Below are positions 33,660-44,790 of a DNA stretch of 64,000 nt, in pieces. The translations under genes and the position numbers were made by a program. Source of the DNA: Reticulitermes speratus (Eukaryota > Arthropoda > Insecta > Blattodea > Rhinotermitidae). Location of the stretch: positions 41,887,980-41,951,979 of the forward strand of contig JAJKFL010000042.1 of the NCBI GenBank assembly GCA_021186555.1, in the 5' to 3' direction. Numbering within the stretch: the first letter of the stretch is position 1; each line of letters starts with the position of its first letter. The notes under the pieces were generated by a model. The model saw only the letters and a program-made list of their open reading frames with translations, was not told the DNA's origin and made no database searches.

Positions 33660-34410
33660 TGAATAGCTGTGCTGGAAGTAAAGTCTGTGACACTGGTATA
33701 GTCTTGTGAGATAGGGTTATCACTCAGCGGTGTTTATAAAGGCTTTTTCGCCCTTCGTAACAATAGATAGGCTTTCGAAGGTAATCATATAGAATTGAAC
33801 ATGTACCTAAGCAGTTAGCTCAAGGTTTTTTTCTGGACGTAGACCATAGATTAAGCTGAGTGTTCAGTTTCACGCTCCAGCTGCTTTACATGAAATGAAA
33901 GCAGCCCTTTGTATCCATAGAGGAAAAGTCTGGATATACGGAGGGGCGATCGAGACATATAGACGTAAGCTGGCCCACGTGTCGCTGTTAGAGTGAGGCT
34001 GTGAACTGTGTCCCACAGCGCCATTTTGTTCTAAGTTAGATTCATATTTAAGCAAGACAAGTTCTAGGTATGGAATTCGGCACGCACATAAAAATTATTT
34101 TTCTACACTATTGTAAGAAATCGTTTACAATGACCACAAAAAGGCCAGCAAAAACACAACTTCCCTTCCCTCCAGATATGCGTTTCCGAAATTTCATAAA
34201 TGTAGAGCCGGTGGTTGTTTAGAAAATGGATCTAAATTTCGTAAAATGAAAATTTGCCAATATGGCGCTTACTCGTCCACTTAAAAACAAAAGCTTTAAT
34301 AATCTGTGTGGTTAAGCATCAGGCCTTGAATTTGCTTGTATAAACACTCACCCTTGAACTGTCGCAAATACCGCATTTGTTAAACAAAGTAATTTAAAAT
34401 TTGATCTGTT
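33660..34410. other. No gene or recognised repeat
   Basis: Anonymous AT-rich sequence. Short frames only. Confidence 0.45.
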
Positions 34411-34411
34411 C

Positions 34412-34650
34412 TTTTCTGGGATGTTACGCAGGGTATGTTGGTAATTGGTTACCGTCGTCACGGGACGACGTATCGGTCCCATCTTCAAGGGTCAAGTAAT
34501 TTCGTCTCGAATTGCTTGACCCTCGAAGATGGAATAAATATGTTGTGCCGAAACGTCGGTAACCAACTACAATCTACGTTGTGTAATATCCCAGAAGAGC
34601 GAAGACCTCAACGTCACTGGCGGGGGAAGTCGAAATCTCACAAGTTAAAA
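34412..34650. repeat. FB-1 foldback element, both arms
   Basis: Left arm from 34414: ctgggatgttacgcagggta, tgttggtaattggttaccgt, catcttcaagggtcaag. Right arm: gcttgaccctcgaagatgg, gaaacgtcggtaaccaacta, caatctacgttgtgtaatat, cccagaag. The arms are about 90 bases each and meet near 34505. Outer tails (agacctcaacgtcactgg, tcgaaatctcacaag) match those of FB-2. Confidence 0.85.
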
Positions 34651-34654
34651 TGGG

Positions 34655-35550
34655 CTGTAGATCTGTTATGAGGCATATGAAATGAGTGCAGAAATTTTGT
34701 GATGAAATCTCTTGGAAGAGAGAGACGTAGATAGGAGTATAATAATCAAACGTGAGGTAAGCAAATTAGTTATCTCGATGTGGAGTAGGTTTTATAGACT
34801 AGCCGTAGTGTCGAGCTGTGGGCTTTCATATCGACGTCGCTAAGGCTTTGGTTGTATAAGCACGGAATTAGATGTTTTATCTTGTGTTAATTAGGTTCTA
34901 TTGTAATGGCCATTTGATATTTACAATCACGTAGAATGCAGATCCGTGAATAAGAACATTTTCTCATCCATAATCCATTCACAGCCTCTTATTCTTGGCT
35001 TTTACCTCTAGGAACACATAAAATTAAAATTCTTCAAGATTTTCATCTATTGATACGAATGATAAAGTGACAAGCATTTCTAACATTGCTTTAACAGCTT
35101 GCAAATACATCGGAACAAAATAAAAGAAATGGAGTGTAGCAGATAAAGGAGAGACTTGAAAGGCTGTCTGTTTGCTACAGATAACGCTGTTACTCGTAAT
35201 GTACTTGCTTTTGATTGGCTGCCGCAACAAAGCGTTGTAAGAATTACAGTCAATTCTGCGTGAGTTTGTTGTCAGGGTCTTTTCATTCATGCGGTATGCA
35301 ACGTGCGGAAACTTAACAAAGAAATTCACAGTCAGTCACAATTGTTTAAAGTTTTGTAACAACAATACAGTTACAAGGTCAATATGGAACGTGTCGACTG
35401 GGTGGTATTCAAACTATAGCACGCAGACCCTAGTTACCTGGTTGTTTTAAGTATTTTCTAATAAAGCGGGTTATTTGTAGCGTGAATTAGTTGAGAGATG
35501 GTCAGTATTTGGCTGATATAGTGAGAGAGGTGCACTGGATATCAGATTCT
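34655..35550. other. No gene recognised
   Basis: The minus-strand frame at 35024-35329 (101 codons) shows no recognisable family or membrane pattern I would trust. Confidence 0.4.
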
Positions 35551-35579
35551 AAAGGCTTTGAGTATTGATGTTACTCTCA

Positions 35580-35750
35580 TCTGACATGTGACGCCGTATA
35601 ATTTAGTGGATGGATGTAAAGATACCGGAGGACTTCGCCGCATCCATTTTTGCCTGCTACTTTGTATGTGGCTGGAGCAGGTGCCTACTGCCAGACTATA
35701 CCGACTGACATCCCACGAGACTGTAATTTCAACCGTCAGTATCTTTTCTT
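35580..35750. repeat. FB-2 foldback element
   Basis: Left arm: tgtgacgccgtataatttag, gatgtaaagataccggagga. Right arm: aggtgcctactgccagacta, taccgactgacatcccacga. The outer end is gactgtaatttcaaccgtc. The centre has diverged and the GAAAC box is lost. Confidence 0.6.
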
Positions 35751-35814
35751 CCTTAAGGGCGCTACGTCTGGTACCGTTGGTGATGCTGGCGAGCTCGGTT
35801 CTTGGCAAAAACAT

Positions 35815-36065
35815 GAAGACATGTAGAGGAAGTAGAGGTATGTCTCCACTCATTTTTAACCTGGAGCTAGATTGAGGATGAATGGTCAACTTTAGTCCGC
35901 GCCGCTTTACCTCTGGGAAGAATTTTGTTACCCATTGAATAGGAGGCTGTGTGGGCCCCAGTGCCGGTCTAGACGTTCTGGGGAAGAGAAAAATAACCTG
36001 CCTCTGCCGGGATTCGAACCCCGAATCGTGAAGCTCGTAGCCAAGTTACTATACCTACTACACGG
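35815..36065 (-). repeat. SINE-B, near full length
   Basis: agtagaggtatgtctccact, cgccgctttacctctgggaa, acccattgaataggaggctg, tgtgggccccagtgccggtc, tagacgttctggggaagaga, cctgcctctgccgggattcg with an intact complement of box B, then a short head. Confidence 0.9.
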
Positions 36066-36184
36066 TAAGAAAACTTTAATTTGTAGTTGTTCTGAATGTT
36101 TTCAGTGATTATCGTGTTCGAATTTTTTTCGCTTCGAATTGTTAGTAGTGCATAAGGTACAGAACGATTTTGAAAGACCTGATA

Positions 36185-36300
36185 CGGTCTTGGACTTCAT
36201 GACCCTTGAAGATGGGACCCGATAGCTTGTCCCGAAACGTCGGTAAAAAATTACCACTCGACTCTGCCTAATATCCCAGAAGAGTGCAAATCTCAGAAAA
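36185..36300. repeat. FB-1 right half
   Basis: gacccttgaagatgggaccc, then gtcccgaaacgtcggtaaaa, attaccactcgactctgcct, aatatcccagaagagtgcaa. Stem II (GGGAC at 36214-36218 with GTCCC at 36229-36233) is perfect between TTGAAGA and GAAAC. Confidence 0.75.
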
Positions 36301-36377
36301 GAGACAAGTTCAGCAGCATTACTATATACGAGATTTCAGACTTCCGCCGCGTCGCAGTTGACGCTTTCGCTTTTTTT

Positions 36378-36500
36378 TTGGGATGTTAGGCGGCGTAGGT
36401 TGGTAGATGTTTACCGACGTTTCAGGACAGCCTATCTCTCCCATCTTAAAGGGTCAACGTTCTTGGCCCACAAAACACCCCAGAAGAGCGTATATCTCAA
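36378..36500. repeat. FB-1 with truncated right arm
   Basis: The left arm is complete (gggatgttaggcggcgtagg, ttggtagatgtttaccgacg, tttcaggacagcctatctct, cccatcttaaagggtcaacg). The right arm keeps only its end (ccccagaagagcgtatatct). Confidence 0.7.
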
Positions 36501-36544
36501 CATTGGTATTTACGCGTAAAACGAAAACGTAAAATTGTCCTTTT

Positions 36545-36820
36545 GTGTGTCATGAAGGCATATGGAGGAAGTGGAGGTATTGTTCCAGTCATTCCCGACG
36601 TCGATATTAAATGGAGGTATTAGCTTTATTCCCTGCCGCGTGTAGGTATACGTACAGAACAGTAGCCTCCGGTAGCTATTGACTAGGAGGATGGGTGGAC
36701 TTCACGGCCGGATTGGACTTTTATAAGAAGAGAAGATTCTTCTGCTTTTCTGGGAATCGAGCCACGATTCTTTGGTCATACCGCCAGTGGCCGAGTCACT
36801 ATACCGACTGAGGAATCTCT
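36545..36820 (-). repeat. SINE-B, full length, diverged
   Basis: tgtcatgaaggcatatggag, attgactaggaggatgggtg, gacttcacggccggattgga, agaagagaagattcttctgc, tctgggaatcgagccacgat, ccgagtcactataccgactg. Head and tail are both present. Confidence 0.8.
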
Positions 36821-37261
36821 GCTGTCACAGTTATAGCATAGTGATTACGCAGAAGGTGAACAAGACATATAGCATGCAGGGTGTAAATAGAAACACAAAT
36901 AAGATTTTAATTGGAATACCACATGGGAAGAGGTCAATTGGAACTTCTAGGTACAAATGAGAACATTATATTAAAATGAATCTGAAGCCGGTGAAGTGCT
37001 AATGAATAGCATCAAATGGGATCTCTTTTAAAGAATGTAATGGTCCTTCTGGTTTCTTAATAACAAGGAATTTCTCGAACAGTCGGTTAGCAATGCGCTG
37101 TTAAAACACAATCCTTTACTGCGGAGTTCGTTAGAATTTGGAGTTCTAACGAGAAGTCTCTGCCTTTGTATGGCAAGCTGCCTTAGAATTGCGATGACTG
37201 TTCTGACTCTCGGTTGTTAGAGTGAAACAAACTGGGACAACAGACACTTTCAATACTCAAT

Positions 37262-38290
37262 CTCTTTCAGTGCTGTGAGCTGGGATAGATCAGTCAGTGT
37301 AGTGACTGGCTAAGGACTGTGCATCCTGCATTTCGGAACTCTAGGAGCAAAAAATCTTTTCTTTACATTACATCCACATGGGCATGATTGATAGACTAAC
37401 TGAAATTGGAAGACGCTATGGAATGGAAATGAATGTGGAGAAAACTAAAATTTTGAGAATCTCAAGGCAATCATCTCCAATAAAAATTATGATAGATCAA
37501 AACAATTGGAGAATGTGGAATATTTCAATTATTTGGGTAGCATGATAACAAATGATGCAAGGTGTACACGTGAAATTAAATCCACAATTGCCATGGCAAA
37601 AGCAGCATTCAACAAGAAGATTCTTTTCAACAGCAAACTGGACTTAAATTTAAGGAAGAAGCCGGTAAAGTGCTACATTTGGAGCATAGCTTTGTATGGT
37701 GCTGAAACGTGGACACTTCGGAAAGTAGATCAGAAGTATCTGGAAAGTTTCGAAATGTGGTGCTGGAGAAGAATGGAGATCAGTTGGACCGATCGTGTGA
37801 GAAATGAAGAAATGTTACACAGAGTCAAGGAGGAGAGGAACATCCTACATACAATAAAAAGAAGAAATGCTAACTGGATTGGTCACATCTTGCGTAGAAA
37901 CTGCCTTCTGAAACACGTGATTGAAGGAAAGTTAGAAGGAAGGATTGAAATGAGGGAAGACGAGGGAGAAGGCGTAAGCAGCTACTGGATGACCTTAAGG
38001 GAAAGAGAAAATGCTGGAAATTGAAAGAGGAAGCACTAAATCGCACATTGTGGAGAACTCGCTTTGGAAGAGGCTATGGACCTGTCGTAAGACAGACTAC
38101 AGAATGAATGAATGAATGTCCACATGAGTCTAATGTCCATATCCACGCAGCCTCCTCTCGCGGGAATTGGGGGGGGGGGGGGGTGTTGGCGACTATTTCG
38201 GGAGTGAAGCAACAGAAGCTCGGAAGATGACAACTCGTCTTCACCTACTGCCAAGTTTAGGAACTCGTGGAACTTTTATTTTCCATTCGT
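37262..38290 (+). repeat. SINE-B split by LINE-beta
   Basis: The head lies at 37268-37372 (agctgggatagatcagtcag, gtgactggctaaggactgtg, gagcaaaaaatcttttcttt). After the LINE the body continues at 38119: atccacgcagcctcctctcg, a G run of about 14, gtgttggcgactatttcggg, ttcacctactgccaagttta, ggaactcgtgg. Excising the LINE gives a plausible single SINE-B. Confidence 0.75.
37381..38118 (+). mobile_element. 5'-truncated LINE-beta, 738 bases
   Basis: The duplication tccacatg lies at 37373-37380 and 38119-38126. The coding remnant has IDRLTEIGRRYGMEMNVEKT, a one-base deletion near 37500, then (37506-38024) YFNYLGSMITNDARCTREIK, ALYGAETWTLRKVDQKYLES, FEMWCWRRMEISWTDRVRNE and NWIGHILRRNC, then a second frame break near 37955 before TLWRTRFGRGYGPVVRQTTE, and a (TGAA)n tail. 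This is the end of the reverse transcriptase and the C-terminal region of a non-LTR retrotransposon. The catalytic FADD-type box lies upstream of the truncation. It is inactive. Confidence 0.92.
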
Positions 38291-38467
38291 TGGTGTGGTG
38301 CTTTACTAACCCTTGCAAACCGGAATTGCACGTAACATGTAAGTCACAACTTACGTTCCTGCCTCGCGTGCACGTGGACAGCTATCCTTATGTAATGCAC
38401 AATTGTCCTCCCGGTGCCTCAGAAAAATCTTTTTGTGTATATATAAAAGTATGGTTTGTGATTACGT

Positions 38468-38515
38468 ATGTATTATGTATGTATGTATTGTATGTAGTAT
38501 GTATGTATGTTATCT
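38468..38515. repeat. (TATG)n-like microsatellite
   Basis: Imperfect tatg and tagt units. The Tyr-Val-Cys frames over it are artefacts. Confidence 0.8.
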
Positions 38516-38633
38516 TTCTACTTGTTTGTATGTTATGCCATTCTCTCGCCCTAGTTACTTTCACATACATTCACAGATAGCACCTCTGTTTTGGTAACTC
38601 TTCTTTCAAAAAGATAAAGACGTAATTAATGCA

Positions 38634-38922
38634 TGGGCCGGCTAGCGTAGTCGGCATAGTGATTAGGCTACGGGTTGTACTGTCCGGGGTTTGAATTCCC
38701 GTAGGCGCAAGCGGTTTTTCTCTTTCCGAAACGTGCCGATCGGCTCTGGTGCTCACACAACGTCCTAGTCAATGGGTACCGGGGTGTCTTCCCAGGGGTA
38801 AAGTGGCCAGGGCGTGAAGTTAACCACTCACATGTAGTGCCGAAGTTAAGAATGAGTAGGATTTACTTCTATTCCGCCTATATGCCTTCATGGCGTGGAC
38901 GAGGAGAACTTTAACGTTAATT
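38634..38922 (+). repeat. SINE-B, full length
   Basis: ggccggctagcgtagtcggc, atagtgattaggctacgggt, box B altered to ggggtttgaattcc, ctctttccgaaacgtgccga, tagtcaatgggtaccggggt, cccaggggtaaagtggccag, gttaagaatgagtagg, gccttcatggcgtggacgag. It is one of the most complete heads in the window. Confidence 0.93.
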
Positions 38923-39206
38923 AATTTATTGTGTTAACGATGAAGTGGGGCAAGGAGATAAAAGTATGAAAGGGATAAAGGATATGAAAGGGGGGAGGGG
39001 CGCAGGATGAAGTATGACGTATAATTTCCTCTCGAGTTTAAAAGGGCTTTTCTGTCTATTGTGTTTATCGAAAACAACATGCAGGTCGGCGTTGCTTACA
39101 CAATATGTTAGTCATTTCTGGGCATTGTAAATAACAAATTTTCTTTGAAATAAATACAAGTTCAAGGGTGGCATTTACTAAGTAAAATAACAGGGGATAG
39201 GTGTGC

Positions 39207-39325
39207 ATATGTGAACATTATGTGAACATTATGTGAGCATTATGTGAACATTATGTAGCTTGTGTGAGCATTATGTGAGCATTGTGTGAGCATTATGTGA
39301 GCATTGTGTGAGCATTATGTGAAAT
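39207..39325 (+). repeat. 12-base tandem array
   Basis: About nine units of tatgtgagcat type, alternating gaacat with gagcat and tatg with tgtg. Period 12, with one irregular unit in the middle (tagcttgtg). Confidence 0.9.
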
Positions 39326-40000
39326 TTCTCTTTGAATATGAATTACAAAACGTAGTGGTGTTTTGTGTTAAGAATGCTACTGAAAGTGGAAATACTTGAG
39401 CATTTTCTTTAACAACTATTGTGCTATTTCAAATTTAATTTCGTTTCATCCACACTCCATTTCGATTAAGGTAAAGTAGTAAAGTTATTTCCTTTACACG
39501 TTCTGTCGTTTCCCACTAATAACAATGTACTACAATAGACGAAATGGAGAGTCTACCTTTAGTTTGATAATGACTATACCGATGTCTTTGGTGTAAAGAA
39601 GCTACGAGAAAAAAAGGGCGAACGAGTAAGAAAGATATATTAAAAAAGGGGCGCTTTCTAAATGAGAAAAAGGCCCTCTCTCGTAACACTTCATGCTTGA
39701 TTTTCTTCTAGCTGAAGGAAGAAAACGAAAAATGGTCCTTCGTCTTGTGTTCTCTCCCTATCGTGCTGACTTCATTGTCTCCCGGCCAAAAGATGGCGGT
39801 CAAGATTCGAGATGCCGTCACATAACGCCTTGCCCTGGTAACAATTTACAGTGTCGGTGTAAGAATCGCGTAACTCTCCCGCAACGTCCTCAAACTACTG
39901 GCCGCGAACCCCAGAGAGATCCCGCCTATGTGATATTGGAATTCTCATAGCGTTGACCATTACGGTTACTTTCTTCTGGGAAGGGAAACCATGAGGTCAT
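39326..40000. other. No gene; GC-richer stretch at 39760-39930
   Basis: The frame at 39693-39950 is proline- and arginine-rich in places and contains the DNA word aagatggcgg, also found in some housekeeping promoters and first exons. Nothing else supports a gene, so I leave it unassigned. Confidence 0.3.
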
Positions 40001-40007
40001 TTTGTCC

Positions 40008-40216
40008 CCGTGCGCGCAATGAAGACATGTGGAAGGGGAGGCATGATTCCACTCATTCATAACCTCGGCACCAAAAGCAGATGAGTTTCACGCTCCGGTC
40101 GCTTTGACCCGGAGAGAGAGAACTTTTTGAATGGAAGGTTGGGTGGGTTTCAGAACAGCGAAAGGCTTCATGCTGTTGTCTGGAATTATTATTATTATAT
40201 TATTATTATTATTATC
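40008..40216 (-). repeat. SINE-B part with ATT run
   Basis: tgaagacatgtggaagggga, tccactcattcataacctcg, acgctccggtcgctttgacc, tggaaggttgggtgggtttc. It breaks off before the head, and an ATT run follows (40187-40216). Confidence 0.75.
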
Positions 40217-40549
40217 CATCAGATGGAACGCTGGTTAACCCATTTAAAATTATAGGCTTTATCAAGTAATTACAATTTTTTTCGCTTATTACTATAAAAG
40301 GTAGATTTACGCAGTGTGGCATGTTCGAAGCACTGCTAGGCCTTGGATATTATTGGAGTTGATTTCCCTTAGGTTTACGATTTCCAGACTCTTGTGCAGT
40401 GCCTTCGGAACCACGCCAGGTGCTGACAGGGCTATTGGTACTAGCCACTCGTTCATTATGCCATTTCGCTTATGGTTGTAGTAGTAGACTACATGTCGAA
40501 GGGGCATAGAATGAAACAACTGTGGCCCGACGGGGTAGCTCTACTATTC

Positions 40550-40682
40550 ACGTAAATTGCCTGAAGTAATTCAGGATAACGGCGAATCACCCCAGTCTGG
40601 GTAGCCGATATCTGGGACGAGATCTGAACTGCGAGTCTTCCAAATACGAAGCAGGCTTACCAACAAATCAACCACAACGTTC
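40550..40682 (-). repeat. Possible tRNA-derived SINE, minus strand
   Basis: acgagatctgaactgcgagt, cttccaaatacgaagcaggc, ttaccaacaaatcaaccaca resemble a degenerated complement of box B and the preceding head. Confidence 0.35.
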
Positions 40683-40684
40683 TA

Positions 40685-40905
40685 TAATTCTGAGGAGCAA
40701 AGTCCTTCTTGAGACGCTAATAGTCGCACACAGTATTTTCAGAAATTCTGCGATTTCTTTTCAATCTGAAGGTTCATTACCGCTTTCACAAGTGCCCTAC
40801 ATTGGACGATATTCTGAGCCTGATGTACCCTGTCCACATACTCCCTATTTAACACGCATTTTAATAATATCCCTTTTAACGTCTGTGTTTCCCAAGTAGA
40901 TCCAG
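40685..40905 (-). pseudogene. LINE-alpha 3' remnant
   Basis: gagcaaagtccttcttgaga, cgctaatagtcgcacacagt, gaaggttcattaccgctttc, acaagtgccctacattggac, tattctgagcctgatgtacc. The order equals that of 58200-58340. The protein frame is broken. Confidence 0.7.
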
Positions 40906-41067
40906 ACTCTTCGCTTCAGGCCGTTTGTTACTGGTTCCGCGTGTCGATTGGATATCCGCAGTGATGTTAGCGTTGGGTGGGTTTGCAGTACAGACTGGAT
41001 TAGTTTCATTAATACTGGGTTTATAAATCTTCAACGACGAACTGCAGAAGGTTCAGGTGAAGCCCTA

Positions 41068-41262
41068 CGTCTTCAGGGATGTTACACCGTGTCGACTGAT
41101 AAGTTGTTACCAATGTTTTGAAGGATATTAGTGCCTTCATCTTCCGATCCAGAAGACTTCTTGAACTGTTTACCATTCGCCACAGCGTAACATCCCAGAA
41201 TACTCGAATCTTCAACAACACAGCTGTGAGGACGTAAAATCTCATATCCCAGACACTGATGG
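41068..41262. repeat. FB-2 foldback element, both arms
   Basis: Left arm: ttcagggatgttacaccgtg, tcgactgataagttgttacc, aatgttttgaagg. Right arm: gaactgtttaccattcgcca, cagcgtaacatcccagaata, ctcgaatcttcaacaacaca, gctgtgaggacgtaaaatct. The middle has tgccttcatcttccgatcc. Confidence 0.75.
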
Positions 41263-41309
41263 AAACGTATCTTAGGATTGCCGGTCCACTTGCCGAGGTT
41301 CGAATTCAG

Positions 41310-41985
41310 CATCTGCTGAATGCAAAGCTTGAAGGCTAACCATGTTTGATTATTATGTCTATTTATAACATATTGTAATCTATCCCTTATATGTTTGTAG
41401 TTTCGAATTAATTTGCAATGTGTTTCGCGGAGCGATTCAGTGATGCCCTGGGATTGGAAGGTTGGACTTGGCTGCTACAAGTCTTGCATTGGACCACGGG
41501 AAGATTAATCCTCAGAACTAAAAAGACGAGGACAGATGGAAATGGTATTCAATATGAAATAAGATTAAACCACTGACGTTTCAAAAGAAACGTTCGGCCA
41601 GTTATATGTCGGTAAAGTAACATTCTCCTACACCGACAGGTGTTATCTGTATTCTGAAGCGTAGTCTAAGCTATATGACGCCAGAAACAGAAAGAAGAAA
41701 TCAGCTTGTGTCCAGGCTTGATATTCTTTGTCGATGATGGGAATAAGCAGTGGGATCCCCTGCTGGGGCCCGTTTGTTGACCATGAGGGGCTCGGGGGGC
41801 CAAGAGGGGGTTTGACGATCAACCAACAAGGTCGCAGATAAATTTTGCAGCCGCAGATGCATCTTGTACTGCCGAACAGTGTAATGCAGAAGTGTAATTA
41901 GTTTTATAATCTTATCTTCACAAGTCATGGAGTAGGTTCTACACAAATCCCGATTCCGGAACTTGTTCTGATCGACTGTTGAGAA
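41310..41985. other. No gene recognised
   Basis: The minus-strand frame at 41701-41946 is compositionally odd (G- and C-rich at 41750-41810) but matches nothing I know. Confidence 0.35.
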
Positions 41986-41987
41986 TT

Positions 41988-42138
41988 GCTGCCTTCTGGG
42001 GTAATCATCTACCCTGACGATGGAAGCAGCCTTGTCCTCTGAAACGTCGGTAGACTTCTGTCAACCTGCAGAGCGCCACATCACAGAATACAGCTCTCTT
42101 CTTGCTCACCGCCGTGGGACCCTCAAATTAGAGATTCT
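41988..42138. repeat. FB-2 right half with outer arm
   Basis: ctaccctgacgatggaagca, gccttgtcctctgaaacgtc, ggtagacttctgtcaacctg, cagagcgccacatcacagaa, then gctcaccgccgtgggaccct and caaattagagattct. This ordered set covers core, inner and outer arm. Confidence 0.7.
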
Positions 42139-42139
42139 A

Positions 42140-42810
42140 CCTGTTCCATGCCAGTGTGTACTTTCATTAATGAACTTCATTGTCAGTAATAAGAAAATTT
42201 TCATACATTCTCATCTATACACAATATTAATAGAAGGAACAAGCACCATCTTCATAGACCAAATGCCAACCTATCTTGTTTTAAAAAAGTGCATTTTATG
42301 CTGGCATCAGAATTCTCAAGAATTTACCACGTAGTCTGATAATCCTTAAGAATGAAAAGGCAAAATTTAAAGTCGCATTAAGAAAATGTTTAAATACACA
42401 CTCCGTTTGCTCTGTAGATGAATTTTTATGTGTAAAGATGATCTATAATACTGTTTCATAAAGTGTTTATAGTATTTTATACTGCAAAAATTGTGTATAT
42501 TTGCGTATTTATTACTTGTTCCACATCCTATTGTTTTTGTGACACACTTATGGATCCATGGAGTGTGTGTATATATGTATGTATGTATATGTATATCTCA
42601 CTTATCGTTTATTTCTTGATCTTCCAATTGGGGTTTTCCTGTAGGACATATTCACACATCTGTCCCCGTAAGTGGTGTGAATCAATTTATTTCACGTGTA
42701 AGAGGCGTTTATTTCTGTAGGCGTCGTTTTGATTATTTCATTTTATGTAATGGCACTCTCAGTAAGATAGGATGATGGTGAGTAACGAATTGGAAAACCG
42801 TTGTAGCATT
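42140..42810. other. No gene; tatg run near 42573
   Basis: A short tatg and gtat run lies at 42571-42596. Neither frame here (42020-42334, 42463-42720) resembles a protein family. Confidence 0.4.
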
Positions 42811-42814
42811 ACTT

Positions 42815-42960
42815 AATGTAGTATTTCGGATTTTTTCTGGAGGGACTGAGGAAAATCTCGAAAGAAAGTAAGGATAATCGGTGTTCCTTCAGGATTCGAA
42901 CCAGGCACCTTCCGAATACAAGCCAGAAGGTGTAGCACTTAGACAAAGTTTTGGGTGGCC
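42815..42960 (-). repeat. SINE-G copy, minus strand
   Basis: On the minus strand: gtgctacaccttctggcttg, tattcggaaggtgcctggtt, cgaatcctgaaggaacaccg (box B gttcgaatcct), then ttcgagattttcctcagtcc, ctccagaaaaaatccg. The 'ttttcctc-gtccctcc' body is typical of the family here. Confidence 0.65.
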
Positions 42961-42964
42961 AGTT

Positions 42965-43940
42965 GTTAAATTAATTTGCTTCAATCATCTCCAGTTCTTG
43001 TATAATATCTTTACTTTCTCTGCATTTAAGGAAACGTGAGCTGCGATAGATCTTAAAGAATTTCTCCTCGACCGTCCCGTATCTGGTGTTGGTATCTTTT
43101 TCAATTTCCACGTTTCACTGCCCTAAATTAATAAAAGGACTGACATAACTTTGTGTAATTTAATGTGGCCCACATTTGTAGCTCTCCCAGCTCTTTCCAA
43201 CTCCCAATTATTCCACACACACACACATATGGTCATATTTCTCTGATAATTTACTTTCCCGAATTCACGCAGGCTTACATCATTTCGGTTCTGTATTCAC
43301 TGGACTAAGTGATTATACGAGTACTGGAACACTCATAAAGAGAGATCAAATTTTTATTGGAATTTTCAGAGGACCTCATTATCGAGTTGCACCTGTCTGT
43401 CCGTCCGTCTGACTTGTCCCTCAGTATATCACAGACATCGGCATGACAGTTGTAATCCACCGACTGATATTGTTGTAGAGGGGGTAGCATTGTCGTCAAT
43501 AGGTAATCGTCTGTAGTGCCTGTCAATAATACCAACGTGTTGGCCATTAGATCTTGTGTGGTGCGAAAAATACTAAACCTCTGTAAATTGTGCATTTTAT
43601 TGTGACAAGTTTTTTCGAAGCGATGAAAATAAATACGTGACATTAAGAAATAAAGTTTCTAGGTGCTCGGTAACTGATATTCAAAGCGTGACATTTATAT
43701 GTAGTTGAGTTGTAGAAACTTAAATAACTCCATGGAAAAGTGTCCTTGTTGAATAGCTGATTCTCGCTCAGCTGGCGAAGAGGTTCCATGCGTTTTGTGG
43801 GACTTGAAACAAGGATCTGCCACTGATCCCTCTTGTGGTTCAGAAAAATTTGATACCGAGAGTCCAGGCTTTGTTACTTAAAACTTCTGACAGTTTGTGT
43901 TTTTACATTTGGTACTGTCTTGCTGCATTATACCAGCGTC
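42965..43940. other. No gene recognised
   Basis: The minus-strand frame at 43305-43643 has no recognisable family. A short (AC)n lies at 43205-43218. Confidence 0.4.
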
Positions 43941-43949
43941 AAAGATTAC

Positions 43950-44560
43950 ATAGCAATGAATAGATAGTTGCAATAGGATTCGAAATCAGGACCTTTCAAA
44001 TCCGAAGCATGAGCCAAACCAGTACTTTGTGATGTCCGGTTCGTTGAATGAGCTTTAGTAATTGATACGTTTCCGTTTACATAGGTGGAAATATTGATGT
44101 GTGGCAGTTTCGTTTGTTCTGCACGAGGCCTTCGGACAGCATCAGGGATGCCAGTCATATCTACTGCCTCTCTGTGGTCAGCATCACAAGTTGCTGCTCT
44201 CTGACTGATGGAGTGTCCACATGCGACCTTGAAAGGGCTCCAAGAGGTGGAGGAGAAAATTTGGATGCTGGCTATTACCATCGTTGTCGCGGATTTATTA
44301 CACGTCCTTGTATAACGCATTTCTGTTACATCCTTCTTCTGGACATGTGTATGAACAATTATAAAATTTATAACCCGGTATTTATCACTTGCGTGTTTCG
44401 GTTTATTCTTCTCATTTGTCTTCATTGTTTATACGTGTCTGCCCGGCTCGGTGGTGTCATGTCTAGAACGTCTGTCTCTTCTTCAAAATACACATATCTG
44501 AAGGGAAGCTGAACAGGCAGTGTTTTCCCTAATAATATTACACCGTGCTTTAAAAAAACC
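43950..44560. other. Open antisense pair, not called
   Basis: Two frames of 137 and 159 codons overlap on opposite strands (44099-44512 plus, 43946-44425 minus). The right-hand end of the minus-strand frame runs into a degenerate tRNA-like SINE (tcgaaatcaggacctttcaa at about 43980). Neither looks like a protein family and the overlap itself argues for chance. Confidence 0.35.
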
Positions 44561-44564
44561 ATCG

Positions 44565-44790
44565 CGAAAGGTGACTATTAGCTTTGTCAAGTCTGTGTCC
44601 GATTGAACAGATGGTATCCCAACGGACAGATTTTCGTGAGTGACATATTTTGAATTTCTACTAAAATTTGTCGAGGTATTTCAGTTTTGGTTAAAATCGG
44701 GCAAAAATAAAGGACACTTTATAGGAATACTCACGCACATGTATGATATCTCGCCGTAATTGGTCTTTATAAGTGATACAGCGTGTTATC
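44565..44790. repeat. TIR-F relative, partial
   Basis: caacggacagattttcgtga, tggttaaaatcgggcaaaaa, cacgcacatgtatgatatct, cgccgtaattggtctttata. It shares the central blocks of the copy at 13231-13673, but the ends have been lost. Confidence 0.5.

Noticed and set aside
43946-44512. Two long overlapping frames on opposite strands (159 and 137 codons)
   Set aside because: Neither resembles a protein family, both cannot be genes, and one end runs into a degraded SINE.
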